A DNA stretch of 25,264 nucleotides from Hondaea fermentalgiana (Eukaryota; Sar; Bigyra; Thraustochytrida; Thraustochytriidae), in assembly GCA_014084085.1 (NCBI GenBank), contig NPFB01000151.1, positions 30,728 through 55,991 of the forward strand. Direction: 5' to 3'. The notes beneath the pieces were generated by a model. It saw only the letters and a list, made by a program, of their open reading frames with translations, was not told the DNA's origin and searched no databases. Shown here piece after piece: positions 9,101-24,100 of the stretch. The translations under genes and the position numbers were made by a program. Every line of letters starts with the position of its first letter. The stretch's first letter is position 1.

Positions 9101-12100
9101 AGTTCCAGAGGCACCCCGCGCACCGGTTGGCACTTTTGTCTCTTCCTTGATGTGCATGCCTGGCCCTTGTCTACCCGCAGGTCCAGGGCCTACAGTGGCA
9201 GGTCGCCGCCCAGGCGCCCCCGCGCTTGCCGTTGGCGCTGCAGAAGCGGCCGACGGGTGCATCGTTGAGGAGCCCAATGACGCGGCTGTAGCCGCGGACG
9301 CGGCGGCAGCTGAATTCATGGCTGCAGGCGTCGCTCCACGGCTTCCTGGAGACTGTCCAGGGACAAACTGACGCGCACCACGTCCCGATGCGCCAGTCAT
9401 ACCTCGCATCGAAACTGGAGCTTGCCTTGCGCCGAGGCCGCTGCTACCAGGGTATCCGGGCCTGTAAGCTGAGGATGCCATTGGGGCCTGCTGGCCGCCG
9501 CCCTGATTCCATGACGCCGCTGTTTGTTGCTGTTGGTGTTGCTGCTGTTGCTGTGAGGCCCAGGAAGCAGCTGTCGGCTGTGACGACATCGGAGGGCTAC
9601 TGTATGGCATGGACGACATGGTCGCCGCAGACATGGAGCTGGCCCCCTGAGGTCCACCTGTGCCTTGGTGTGAGGAAGCATGTTGCTGAGCCTGAGTCTG
9701 TGCCTGTGCTTGACCATGCAGCGGGGCCTGCTGCTGTTGCTGTTGCTGCTGCTGCTGATGTTGCTGCTGAGAAGCGTACGGGCCTGCTCCGAAGGAAGGG
9801 TCGAATCCGCCCTCGGCGGAGAGACTCGCTCCAGACCCCTCGCCACGCAGCAGGCCTGCCATGCCATCATTGACTTCGTCCATGCTAAGTGGCGGAAGGC
9901 CTTTCAAGTCAAGGTCGATGCCATCGCCACCGCCCTCGTTGCCCAGAAAGTAGTCGAGGAGGTCATCGTCGCCGTCGATAAGCAGGCCTTCCCCGAGGTC
10001 ATCCGTCTCGGTCTTGTGCGCGTCTCCAGACATTGTGGATCCAGAAATCGTCTACGCCCGCCTCTGCTCGTCGCTCCCTCCTCGCCGCGCCCCCGCGCCC
10101 GCCTCGCCTCGGCCGTCTCCTTCTCCCTCGCGTCGCGCGCTCGGGAGGTCGGGAAGGGAAGGGAAGGGAAGGGAAATTCAAACCCGACTTGTCCAATCTG
10201 CGCCCAGCGCCTCCGGGCGCGCGCCGCGCCGGGCCGCCGCGGGGCGCTCGGCGCCACGACGCGGGCCGCGCGCGCGCCTCCTCCCGCCGCGCCTCCACGC
10301 GCAGCTCGCCCGCCCGCCCGCCCGCGTCTGCGCGCGAGTCGTCCGTCGCGGGCGCGGCCTCCTTGTTCCTGCTCTGCTCGCTCTGCTCGCTCTGCTCTGC
10401 TCTGCTCCGCTCGCCTTTCCTGCGCCCGGCCGGCCAGCACTGCGGACTTCCCGCCGCGCAAGTGGGTTATGCGCAGCCGCAAGTGGGGTATGCGCGGCCG
10501 CAAGTGCGCCTGCGGCGGCTCGTCCCAAACATGGATCCGGGAAAGTGGAACAAAGCGGCGGCAAGTGGAGACCGCGCGCGCGGAAAGTCGGGAATGGCGC
10601 CACAAGTCGGGATTCCAGCCTCCCCACAAGGAAGGAAGGGAGTTGAGAAGATAGGATTCGCCAGGATCATCAGCAAATCTCGAGCCTCACGACGGCCGGC
10701 GCGCGCACGGCCCAGGCTGCGCGGCGCGGTCGCTCGGGGCTGAGACGAGGAAAGGTGGCCCGCTGGCGTGCTCGGGCTGCTCGGTCGCCCACTCGGGCGT
10801 AGAGCAGAGGCAGGCTCGCCATGGCGGACCATCACTCGGACGGGTCGCAGGGTGCCTCAGCTCACAACCACGAGCCGCGCACGAGACCCCAGCGCGGATG
10901 GAGCCATAGCTCTTCACCGGACGTCTATGCTGACGGCGCGGGTGAGGACCGCTTCGGCGAACGTCGACTGCTCGATGATGACGCCCTCGAAGACGAAGTC
11001 GAGCGCGCCGTTGAGGCGTACGAGGCCGGTCAGGAGTTCTCCGGGTACGAACGAGCCCGCGCTGATTCGGAAGATGCTTCAGGGAGTTCCTTTTACGACA
11101 CCGCCGATGAAGGCGCAAGTCTATCGCGCGCTGGTTCAAGGGCGAAGCGCGGCCGGCCTCGACACGCTCAAGATGGCGCAAGGCGTCGCAGAGGACGTCG
11201 TGAAGAGACAAATGTGCCAAAGGGTAGCAGTGCAGCGACGACAACCGGGGGCGTGCGTGCGAGAGACGCAGAGGAACAAGAACAACCGCGCTTCGACTTG
11301 CTTGATCACTTTACATTGCGATCTTCTCTTTTCCGACATGGGAATCAGGTCGTACTCAATGGAATGCGACACCAGCTGATCTTTGATGCAGCGTATGCCG
11401 AGGACAGTGATGATAATGACGCAGAGCAGACCGGTATAAACGAAGGGGGACGCAAACGCAAACGGCACCGCAAAGTCGTTCTCAGCGTGAAAAGGGCGTC
11501 CATGTATGGTGGCTGGGTCTTTTTCCTCAAGTTTCTCTACGTATACGTGGTGCTTTTTCTCGTGGGTGCGACGGTCGTGTTTTGCATCCTTGTGCCTGTG
11601 CAGTACGGCCTTGGTGTATTTCTGGTTGGCATTCGCAGCGTCAATGACACAGAGGAGAGACTTGCGACGCTCATGACCTTGCTTGCGATGCCTTCTTTCG
11701 TGGAGAGCCTGTCGATCATGTCGACATTTGTGATTGGTTACTTTAGCGACATTTGGAATGACTTTGAGTTCATCAACACCATGACACTTGTAGGACCAGT
11801 CGTGCGAGACTGGTTCATTCTCACAGCTATTCTCTTTGTGCCGCTCGGGACCTTTGCCGTGAGTTTTTTGCTTCGTTCCGTCTCGCCCATCACGAACGCT
11901 CTGCTCGCGGCGCTCTGGTGCTCCCTCGTTCTCTTTGGTCTCACCATGTTGTATACGGTGTGGATCGAGATCTATTCGTGCCTCAAGATTATGCAAAACT
12001 GTGTCGATGAGGCACGGACGCTGCGGCACGCCTTTCTCTATCTATTGCGGCACCGTCTGCGGCAACGCTTCGCATTCACTTATTATCCGGGCATGGACCC

Positions 12101-15100
12101 AGCGTTTGCGGGAGAGGCGCTCGATGAAGCCAAGGTGCTTGCGCATTTGAAGAAAAAGGATCGACTTGGCTCATTTGCTCAGTGGTTCTATTACCCTGTC
12201 CAGCCGCGTCGCCTGTGGAACATTGATACCGTTCTCAAGCCGCGCCCCGTATTGAGCCGCCAGGACTTTTCTGTACTTTTTCTCTGCTGTCTCTCGCGCT
12301 CGCGCTTTCGGGGGACCATCAGCAAAAGTGCCGTAAAGAGCTCTTTCGCTTGCGTCATGCTCTCTTCCTTTCTCGTGTGGCTTGTCGTCGTAGGCTACCT
12401 CGTGTATTCGAGCTTCATCCCGACCATTCTCGTCATTCTCGCAGGTCTTGTCTCCTTTGCCATCTTTATTACGTGGATCGGTCACAATCTCGCCTGGATG
12501 CAAGAATTTAAACGTGGGTCTCTGGGACCCGGCAATCCGTCTGCGGGGCAGTACTTTTCTCTTCCTCTTTGGACCATGTACGGAGCTAGGGCAAGGTCTG
12601 CAACAAGAGCGGCCGAACAAGTCGAGGCCGAGAACTCCTCTGCAAACAACACGGGCGACTCTAGGCTTGTTACGTCTCAATCTTCGGCAGCATTATCTAC
12701 GAACCCTTTTGAGGATGTAGAAGCCGTTTCTGATCGCAACGAAGGCCAGAGCGCGGAAAGCGCCGATCCAGACCACGTGCCGCTGGAAGAAATCGAAGAC
12801 AACCCTTCCGAGGAGGCTGATAGCTCTCTCACTTCAATGAGCAACCACTCGCCTCAGCGTATCGATATTGACGACTGGCAGCGGATGAAAGCGATGCGTG
12901 AAAGTCGCTTCGTGTACGCAGAGCCCAAGATTTGGGTCGCCATCCTTTTGGTGATCTTTACCTTTGCTATTTTTGTGGGCATACCCATGTATGGATTTTC
13001 GCAACTTGGCGTAGGTGGCTATGCTGCATTCTTTGCGGTGGCGTGCTGTCTCTCGATCCAGCGATTTGTCTTTAACGTGCCAAGTTTGGTGGAAAACTTT
13101 GGCCCCAAGGCTGTCAACTCTCTCGAGCTTCCGCTCTTTGACTTTATCGAGGAGAACGAGGATCAGGTCGACGCCGCGATCAAGGCCATGGAGGAAGCCG
13201 GATCCCCCGGACCTGGCATGGGCCTTCGCAGCCTCGACAGACGCTCATTCTCCTCCTCTCTGTCATCCATCCGACTGGACGCAAGCGATGAGCGCGACGA
13301 AAGCTCGCGCCTCAGAACCGGCATGCAAGACCAAGCGCAAGCGGGACGATCCGGTAGTGGTGCGCGGCGCGTGCATTTGGTGCTCACACGCATGGCTCAG
13401 CAGCAGATTCGCACATTTTGGATGGGCAGCTTTGCACTCGCAGTTATTGCCATGATTGTCCTGGTTGGCTTCAGTGTCGATCAGGACACAACGCTTTCGG
13501 ACTACCAGGGGATTCCTCTGCATGGCAACGCCACGCATAGAACGCACGTTGTCCCGGCGCCCTCGCGGAGCAAGGTGGGCTTCATGTACCCAGTATGCAC
13601 GCTTTTCGATACGCTTTATGCTGGAAAGGATGAGCCCGGGTTTGTGTCGGCAACGATGCCTGGAGATATGCAGCAAGGTGGCGGGGAGACGGGGCACTTT
13701 GCGGCGATTGCAGAAGCCAAGCTGACGACACTGGACTTTGTCTTTCTCTCTGATCTCGCGTACTCGCACGCTCAGACTTCGCAGCAACAGCTTGATCGCT
13801 GGTTTGGCCCCAAGGCTGTGCGATATATTCCCCCGGACAAGTATGACCAGTATGCTGCGCCGCGGCTTTCGTCTGCGGTATTCAAGCTGCTGCATATTCC
13901 GTCGCGAGCAGCAGGTGGTGATGGCGGGGATCGGGAGGTCTTTCTTGTGACGGTGCGAGGAACGATCAACACGTACGATCTTTTGTCCGATATGCAAATC
14001 TGGTTTCCAGCCATGCTCTTTCAGTGGCTGCGGTTTGTGTTGCCCTTTGGGGCGGTGTGGAACTCTGTGATACCTTCCCTCATCAAGTATATGAACGTGC
14101 TGGAAACGGCGCCGTCGAATCAGCTGAGTTATCAGGCAGACCTGACGAACTTTGTACGCGCTCTGCGGGCCAAGAACCCAGATGCTTTCGTGGCCATCAC
14201 TGGCCACTCTCTTGGTGGCGGGATTGCCATGCTCGTTGGCGCGGCGGAGAGTGTCCCAGCGATTGGAATTTCCGGTCCGAACTCGGTGCTCTCAAGTCTG
14301 AAGTTTGGCTTTAATCAGAGCATGCTCGACGCCTTTGCCGTGAACATTATTCCTCGCGGCGATCCTATTCCAACCGTCGACGACCAAGCCCTGCTGACAG
14401 AGAACATCTTGTGCCGTGTCGGTCGTGGAGCGTACCTGGGCGCATGTCATGAGCTGAAGCGAACCTTTTGTGAGTTGCAGTACATTTGTGGCTCGGGGGA
14501 CCGCCCTCCTGTATCGATTTGCAACACAATTTATCAGTTTCCCGCGGCCATCCATCTCCACAATGCCAGTGACTCTCCATAGAAACAAACACGATGTTTT
14601 CATTACCATCCTGATCTTTAGCAAGTCTTTCTGATGTAGACGAGGCCAAAGCCAAGTCGGCTTCATGCATCTTTGTGTGCGGCTTCATTCATTTGGGCAT
14701 ACCGTGCAGGAGAACGAGTATAATAAGGGTTAACAAATATCATCTTGTGTTGTTGTTCGTAAAAGCGCCCGAAGATTGGTCTTCCCGTATCAGATTTTTG
14801 AGCACGCGTGTTCAGAGCACTGGAATCACGCTGCGGCCCCCATTGCCATCGAAATTGAAGAAGTGTTTGTTGGACTATTGATCAGAAAAAGTAAGATGCG
14901 TGAGTTTCACGCAGTAGTACACTTCGGTTCAGACTGAAAAAAGGGTTGCGTAATCTCTTACATATCATCAAGAAGATCGGTGTCGTATTTCACATTCTTG
15001 TCTAGTTCCTAGGCATGGAGTCGCTTTGGAGAACGTATGCTCTCGCCCCAAAAAAAGAGGCACGGTCGGGAGATAAATTCTTCTGTGGTCACTTTCTTGC

Positions 15101-18100
15101 GTGCGCACCTTGACCGAGCTGGACTACATGGAAAGCGTCGGCTTTAAGAGGGCCCGCAAGAGTCGGAAGTGCACCAAGTCTCCAGTCGTCAACATGTGCG
15201 CTACGCGCGAGCCGTCCGTCGCGCCACGCAAAGAGCAGGTCCTTGTACGCAAGGAGCAAAGAGCCTGGCACGAGAAGAAGTGGAAGTGCAACTAACATGT
15301 GCAGACCCTGCTTCAAACGTCCACGGCCAAGTTCGTATGGCTGTTGTGCTAGAGTCAAGACGAATCCCATGAAAACGAGATACAATCCTCGGAAAAAGGC
15401 TTCAAAAGCGACTGCCGGTCCTTCGATACAAACGATATGGAAGATACTCGACCACACGTAAAAATTGACGGCGCGTACAACATCATCTTTGCCCCGAATC
15501 AAGTCACTATCCTCGTCAGCTTCGATGTCCTCGTCGTCACTTTGGCCGTCGTCTCCGCTGTTGGAGCTCGCGTCCGAGTCATCGAGGTTCTGGTTCCACT
15601 CGATATCAGATTTTGAAGGCGTGGATCGTCCTCGTCTGCGCTTTGGCGTAACGCTGGCGCCGGACGGGATTGGCTGGACAGCTGCGCTTCGCGAGAGCTG
15701 CGGTCGAAACCACTGCGAGGCTCCCGAGACATGGTTGAAATAGTACTCGTAACCAGAGTTGGGGTCCATGTACCGCGCCCATCCCGCGCCAATAGGTTCG
15801 CCTGGATCATTCTGCGGAATGAGAGCAGCATTTTCGTCGTCCTCCACTTCTGCTTCGCTTTCGGACGACAAGTCCTCGCTTTCGTCATCGTCATCATCGT
15901 CATCGTCATCTTCCTCGTCATCATCGTCTTCTTCTTCTCCATCGCTGGAAGCCTCAGAGGTGAGACCGCTACCGTCACTTAGGACATCGACGTCTTGCAA
16001 GCCTACGATGGCGTCTTCCTCCTCGCTGTCGGAGATCAGATCCCCATGCCTTTCGAGGATGACCTGCAGCATGGCTTCCCGGTCGCCCTCCATCGTCCTA
16101 AGTTCCTTTGCCTCGTGGCCGACCGCCCTCGCGTGCTCACCCGACTGACCCTTTCGTTCTGGTCGCATGCTCTTCGCGACGAGACTCCCTCCAACCAGGA
16201 TCATCCTCCCTGCGCCGGGCACGCACGCGCCGATCGTCCTCTCCGCCGAGAAGTAGCCGTTGAGTCTTCCCAGCCTTCTCGACCCTCCGCTCCTTCCCAA
16301 AGTTACAGACGCGCCGACGGGAAAAACCTCGATCTTCTTTTTTTTTTTTTCGATTTTTGATTTTTTTTTTTAGAGAAACCAAACCAAGCTCGGCGTCGTG
16401 GCGGCGGCTGCGGCTGCAGACTCGACGGAGCGCGGCCGCCGGTGCGCAGGCGCTGCAGCGCGTGCCGGGCCCAGCGGCGCGCGAGAGGAGAGGAAAACCC
16501 GCTCGCCCCCCGGCCAGCCAGCAAGCACGCAAGCACGCAAGCACGCAAGCGAGCACGCGACTGCAAGCAGCAGCAGCGCCGGCTCAACGGTCTTGCGTGG
16601 GCGGATATCGTATCGCTTCGTTTCGTTGGGCGTCCCTTCTGTGCGTGCCGGCGCGGCGGGCTTGTGGTTTGGTTTCGGGCCCGGCAGGTCACGGGCGACT
16701 CGCAGGCGGTCTGCGCGCTGAAAATTCGTGCGGATGCGCATGAAAAGTGTTGGCTAGCTGCAGCGGGGAATGGATGGACGGATGGATGAATGGATGGAGC
16801 GAGGTGATGTGGGCGGGGGCCTGTGCTGGCGACGCGTGGAAGTGCACCGAGAGGGCCTGGAGTGAAGCGGGGGGCGCCTGCGCCGTTACAGGTGGACGAC
16901 AAGCAAAACGCGGACGTTGGGATGTGCGTCGACGTGCCCAAGGAAAGTAGGCTCCTTGTGCAGGCAGATAAGCATCCTCGGTATCTTCCACAAACCTGTC
17001 AAAGCAACCGCCGTCGCTACCTCCGCTTCCGCTCGAGCGACCGCTGACCTCTCCTGCCATAAAAGGAGCAATACGCTCGCGCACAAGCATATTCGTCTTT
17101 TGCGGAACGGAAAGAAACGAGAACTTTCGTCCCCGATGGCTCGACTCGGTCTCAAGCCGACTCGTCCAGGCGAGCCCCGATCGGCCTTCTGACAGCTCGT
17201 CTGGCCTCGATTGTGCCATTCCACGGGTCTCGACAGTGCCTCTAATCTCGACCGTGCCACTGGTCTTGACGAGACAACTGGGCTGGACCAAGCCAGGCCA
17301 CACCAAGCAGCTGACCGCGCGAAGTGTAGGCAAAAGACAGTGCGTCAAATCGAACAGGGAATGTATAACAGTGGAGCCACTTGATGCTTTTGGAAGGAAC
17401 GGTGGGTGCAAACCACGGCAGATCGGCATTGCGAAGGTTCGCGGGCCAAACGAGAGTCTTACCGAGACGATCGATGACATCAAAAACGTAAATCTTGCTC
17501 CATGCCATGCAAAAAGAAAGCGTGATCAGAATCATACGGGAGACTCCAGCGTTCGGGTTACGCTTTGGAGACGAGGTTCGCCCTTCCTTCGCCCGTTTCC
17601 CCGTTCGTCTGTTCGTCCGCCGGCCCGCCCGCCGGTCATAATAAGCTCCGCGTGGACCACCGACATCTTGTGGCGACGTCGACCCCGACTGCGCCCGTTT
17701 CTCATTGACCTTCTCGACTTTGACATGTGCAGCATATCGTGGACGATTCATCCATTTATCTCCTCTTCTCGGCCAGATGCAGCGCAAGACTCTTGGGCGC
17801 GTTGACGTGCCTTCTTTACGCTGCCATTCCAAAATAGCTCCGAGCGATGGATGAGATCCTGGCGGAACATGTCTGTAATGGTCCCATCATCGTTGACTGG
17901 ACAAGCGCTGCCACCGCGTGAATCGGCATAAAACGTAATCGGCATCGAAGAGACGCTCACGATGTGACAAACGTCGCCACACAGGGTAGGGACAATAGCG
18001 TTGCCGGAGATGACCGAAGATTGCGGCCGACGGTACTCTGGTTCCTCGCCCGCAGCTGGGACAATCTTGGCACGCTCGAGATCCTTGCTCAGCTCTGTAA

Positions 18101-21100
18101 AGGCGATGATTTGACAATCTTCCGCCTCGGGTGAAAGTGCTGCTCGCATCTCCTCCAGCTCTAGCGTTTCAGGTCCTGCGCAAACAAATGCACGAGGAAA
18201 GAGCTTGCGCTGCGAGCGCGTGCTTGCAATCCATGAACGCATTCGATCCGTGTCCGATGTCTCAGATGTCGCTCCATGACCACTGCCACAATGGCCACGT
18301 TGAGCGTCACTCGAACTCGAATCCGACTCTGCGAGGCAATTGCCTTCTTCCTCCGAGTCGATTGCGGACTCGTTAATTTCGAAGATCTCCAAGTCGTCCA
18401 TGAGTAGACGCAAGGCCTCTGCATAATCGGGTGTCATGAAGCGCTTTACCTCGCACTTGCGCCCGACTTGCTGGAGTCGGTTGTTCTCTGCGGTACGCAT
18501 CTTTTCCAAATCGCCCACCAGCTTCCAGGCTTCATCAGCAAGGTATTCGGGTGCCACGTCAATGTTGTGAATTTCGGCACGAATGTTCAGGCGCTTTACT
18601 TTGTGAGAGGGCGCGTTGTGCGGAAGGACCTCGTACGAGAGCTGCATGCGGATGCCCCCGTCCAGCAAGAGAGGCTCAAGACTCCGCCACGATGTCGAGG
18701 TATGCATGAGGCCAATGACCTGGCCCATGCTGCTCTCGATGCCTGTCTTGAGCATACGGACGCGCTCCTCCAGCACCATGCCCGGAGTACCGTCCACGAC
18801 ATTCACGATTTCTTCAATGAATGCCCGATGCTTGCGAATCTCCGCCCGTAGAAGTTGATTCTCCTTGTCAATGTCGATGCAGTTATCGTGCCGCAGCGTG
18901 GACACCTCCATCTGAAGCTGCGCAATGCGCTCCAGGTACATTTCGCGATTTGCCTCGAGCTCTGCATTGCGCCGTCTCAGGTGCTCTACGTCGGCCTTGC
19001 GCTTGAGCCGACTGCGCCGGCACGCCTCCGCGTTCCGGTCGTCTCGCACGCGGGGTCGCCCCGCCGCCTTGGCCGTCGCCGTCACCGATGCTGCTGCGTC
19101 TGCTGCTGCACAAGAGCTCTTGCGCTCGCTGTGCGCCTTGGAGGGCGCCGTCCGGGAAGCCCTCGTCCTTGACTTCGGCCCGGGCGCCGTCTCGAGCTCG
19201 ACGTTGCGGGCGGCGCCGTCGTCCGCGCCAAAGACCAGGGCCGGGTCCGCGGCGATCGCGCCGCCGCCCGCCGCCCCGCGCCCCGCCCGCCAGGGGTCTT
19301 CGCCGAGCTCCAGGCCGAGGTCGGCGCCGCGCGCTCGCCCTCGTCCGTCGCCATGCGCGCCGCCATGCGCCTCCCCGGCCTCGCGCGCGAGCGCGTCGAG
19401 CTCTGCGCCGAGCTCTGCGCCGAGCTCTGCGTCGCAGCAGCCGTCCCAGCCGGCGTCCGCGCCCGCGAAGACGCCCGCGGCCAGCTCGTCCAGCGCGTCC
19501 AGCGCGTCCATGGCGCCGCTCTCGCCGCCGTCGTTGCCCGTCTGCTGCCGCCCATGCCGCCCATCTCGATGCCTCGAAGCCGCTCTGCAGCCTCTCGCGA
19601 CTCGGCTCTGCGACGCTGCGCTGCGCTGCGACGTGGCGCTGCGCTGCGACGCTGCGCGGCCTCGCAGCCCGAGTGTCTCGTCTCCTCCGCCCGAGGCGCG
19701 CGCCCGCTTTGGCCCAAGCTGGGACGACACGCACATCACATACGCACGGTATTGCGCCAAGTGCCACCTCGCGCGAGATGGTTCCTGCGCCTTCGATTAG
19801 GAGGGCGCCGCCGTGCCAACAGAGGATGTCGCAAGAATGCACGCCGCGCGCAGGATTGCGACAGAGGCTGTTTGTTCGCTCCTGGCCGTGGCCGGCGGAT
19901 CACGCTTCGCCCGCGGGGACGAGCGAGGATGGATGCGATCATCGCGGGCCTTGCCTTGGCGTCCGGACTTCTCTGCTGCCTTCTGCTGCGCGCCCGAGAA
20001 GGCAAGGCCGCCGCGCCAAGGGTCCTGCCTGCGCGGGAGGATGTATACGATGTGCGGCAAGCAAAGGTGGAAAGGGTCACTAGAATGATAAGAATGCAGA
20101 TTTGCTGCGGTCGTGCATTTATTTGCAAGGCTCTTACCAAATCAGGGCGACGGCTGCGGCCACTCCTTGGGAGTCCACGTGTTGCTGAGGACACTCCGAC
20201 AGAGCCTCGAGCCCGGGTCGAGCTTGGCTTTCACGCGTCTTGAAAGGCGGATGGCTGGAATGGGTGGAGGATTGAGCAGTATACCTGCACTCGAGGCCGG
20301 CCAACCGATTCGGTGCTGGCCGTGCCGCAAGTTCCTGATTTAGCTCCAATAACGGAGCGGAATGCGAGCGCATCAAGCGCATCGCGTGACGTTGATGCTC
20401 TGCCGGTGGGTGACTAAAGTCAAGAACAGAGGAGAGATTCGTTTGCAGTGACAGTGAGTGCAATGGCATTGCCAATCTTGCTTATTATAATCAGAGTAGT
20501 AGGTGGGCCAGCCTACTTTCCATTAGCGGCAGCTGCAGGGGCAGCAGAGCTCACGAGGGATTGAGCCCAGTAGGTGAGTTGTTCTCGCATGGCAAACGAG
20601 ATACTGCCATCGGCGTCAAACAGAGCATCGAGGTTGTAGGCGCTGTAGAAAGACTCGAGCGGCGTCGACGAAACGCTCACCAAGTGGCACCGATCGCCGT
20701 CCTGCGTCGGAACGACCACCGTTCCCGCGACCATCGAGGTCCCAATGCGACGATACTCGGACGTCTCAGCAGCGTCTGGCACAAACTTGGCGCGCTCAAG
20801 GTCCTTGCCAAGCTCGCTATAGGCTACAAGATAGCAATCTTCTGCTTCCGGAGACAACGTCTCGCGGATCTCATCAAGCACTTGCTCAGTCGCCAGCTTT
20901 GAACAAACAAATGCACGCGGGAATAGCTTCCGCTCCGCCCTTGTACTTGCAATCCAGGAGCGCACTGGGGTCTTGTCCATATGTGGCGAAGCTGCCTCGC
21001 TTTTCAGTGAATGACCATCGTTAAGATGCCTGCCTTCGCTCGCAGCTTCCGACGCGCCTTCCTCCTCCTGTTCCTCCTGTTCCTCCTCTCCCTTCGTTGG

Positions 21101-24100
21101 CTGAGGGTGCTCGGTGACTTCGAATATGACCAAGTCGCCCGCCAAATGGTTCATGGCCTCGGCCAGCTCTGGCGTCGAAAAGAACTTCATTTCAGTTCTC
21201 GTGCCCGTCAGCTCGGCCGTCCGCTGTTCCACAAGGCGGATCGCCTCCAGGTCGCTCACGAGTTTCCATGAGCGATGAGCAACCTCACGTGGGTCAGCAG
21301 AAATGTTCAGAATCTCCGCGCGCATGTTGAGACGCTTTGCCTTTTCAGAATCTGCACCAATGGGCAAGACCTGGTACGACAATTGCATGTGCGCTCCATC
21401 TCCAAGGTCGATCGCCTCTAAAGCTGTCCATGAAGTTGACGTATGGAGGAGACCGATGGCCTGACCCATGCTACTCTCAATGCCCGTCTTGAGCAGACGT
21501 ACACGTTCCTCGAGCACCATGCCTGGCGTGCCCTCGACAACATCAATAATCTGATCGATAAAGGCCTTGTGCTTGCGAATCTCCGCGCGGAGGAGTTGGT
21601 TTTCCTTATCAAGGTCGATGCAATTGTCGTGCCTCAGCGCGGAAACCTCCATCTGCAGCTGCGCAATGCGCGCAAGATACATTTCCCGCTGCGCTTCGAG
21701 CTCGGAATTGCGGTTCTGCAGATTTTCCAGCTTAGCCTTGCGCTTGAGACGGCTGCGCCTACATGCTTCGGCATTACGATCGTCTCGAGGTCGCGATAAG
21801 TTTGCGTTTTGCGTGTCCGCATTCGAGTCCGCTCTCCCCTTCCTGCCAGGTTTCTGTTGCCGTTCTTTCTCCTTGTGCCCGGGCGCGTCTACGCTGGAGG
21901 TTGCCTTCCCCGACGGCAACAACGACGACGATGATGACGATGATGACGACGGGGTTCGTTGCGACAGTGGCGTCCGTTCCTCATCAGGGATCGCTGCTGC
22001 ACGTGTCTCGGCATTTGCGCCGCCCGCCTCATCGAGGGCGCTTCTCCGGGCGCTGCTTGTGTGTGCGTCGTCGTTCTCGCCGTCGTCAAGACTGTCCTCA
22101 TGCAGAGCATGTCGCCGCACCGCTTGGGCATCGGCACCGAAGAGGTCGTCGGGCGCCCCGGGCGTGAGCAGGTCCGTATCGAGTCCCTCGAGATCCTCCG
22201 CCGCGAGTGCGAAGACCTCGTCTGAAAGCCAGTCGATGGGGTCGGCAAACTCGGCCATCTTGACTTTGGTTTCGGGTCTGTGTCACAGCCTGAGGAAGCG
22301 CTCACTTATCCACGTTATCAATGTGGATGATGCGGATGGGATGAGTCGTGACCGGCGTGCAGGCGGCTCTCACGGAGTCATTTTCAAGAATGCCAATTAG
22401 ACTTAGCAAGAGAAAAGGTTGGTCAGAATCATGATGATCGCTGCGGTCTATGTGCAAGACTGACTGTAAGTCTAGATGGTCGCCCTCCGCTTCTACGTTG
22501 CAGTACAAAAATGTGATACGTACGAGGTTTTTTTCAATCACAATTATAGATTTACCGTGTGCTCGGACAGGTGGTCTCTGCGAAGATTACTTGCTCGTCT
22601 GACGCTGTCGTTCCAGAGTGCCTCTGTCTCGAGTTTGATGTCTTCGCGCAAATTCTCCGTGAGCTTTCCGTCGGCAGCGACGATGACTTCGCATGACCGG
22701 AAAACACCCACGGGCAAGGTCACAACGCTAATAATGTGGCCCGCGTTGCCGTTTTGTGTTGGAACGACTACAGTACCAGAGATGACCGAGGTCTCCGGAC
22801 GGCGGAACTCAGGAGTTTCATCCGGATCAGGAACCATTTTGGCTCGCTCCAGATCCTTGCTCAGCTCCGTAAAGGCGATAATGAAGCAGTCTTCCGCTTC
22901 GGGAGACAAGTTCTCCCTTATCCTTTGCACGTACTCACTATCGTTCTCCGTACCGCATGCAAAGGCTCGAGGAAAAAGCTTACGCTTCGCACGAGTACTT
23001 GCGACCCAGGCACGAAGCGGCGAGTCTTTCTCGTCGTCGACGTGATCCTTGTTCTTCCCCTCCTCGTTTTCGCCTGTGTGTTCCGGTCCCGCAATGCCTG
23101 GCTGCCCTTTTGGGTGTTCTTGTTGTGCCTCTCCAAGGGATGTCTCGGGCGAGTTAAGATTCCAGTCGTCTAATGCAGCCTCGGTCATCTCAAAAATCTC
23201 GAGGTCATCCGGAAGCAAATTGCTCGCTTCGCAAAGATCCGGAGTCGAGAAGCGCCGAACATCGGTTCGTATGCCGTTCCGTTGTGCTCTCGTTTCCTCC
23301 ATTGCACGCATTCTATCCACGTCTACGGCAAGGTCCCATGATGTCTCTGCGAGAATTGCTGGATCAAGTTCGACATTATGGACCTCGGTTCGCAAATTGA
23401 CGCGCTTCACCTCATCAGGCGGAACGCCAAGGGGCAGCAATTGATACGAGATGCGCAAGAGCAAGCCACATTCAAGTGAAATGGTTTCCAGTGGTGCCCA
23501 CGAGGTCGACGTGTGAAGGAGACCGACAATTTGACCCATGCCGCTCTCAATGCCTGTTTTGAGCAAGCGCACACGCTCCTCAAGCATCATACTTGGCGCG
23601 TCGTCCACGACATGTATGACGCGCTCAATGAAACTCCGATGCTTGCGAATTTCCGCGCGAAGGAGCTGATTCTCCTTGTCGAGGTCCACACAGTTGTCGT
23701 GGCGCAGGGAAGACACCTCCATCTGTAGCTGCGCAATGCGTTCCAGGTAAGCATCTCTGTCAGCCTCGAGCTCCGCATTGCGTTTGCGAAGGTTTTCCGT
23801 GTCGGCTTTGCGCTTGAGTCTGCTTCGCCGACACGCCTCAGCATTTCGGTCCCCTTTGGCGGTGGGGGTATTCATCACGACTCTTCTGTTGCTCTTCGTG
23901 TTGCTCTTCGTGCTGCTCTTCGTGCTGCTCTTCGTGCTGCTACTACTGCTGCTCTTCTTGCGGAGCAGATCCGGCAGGGTCATACCGACGACACTCTGCT
24001 GGTCGCCTTGCTCCTTTTCCGCAGCCTCTTCGCTCTCCTTCTCGTGCTGCTGCAGCTGCTGCAGCTGCTGTGGTTGCGGACGTGCTGGCGTCTCGCACGG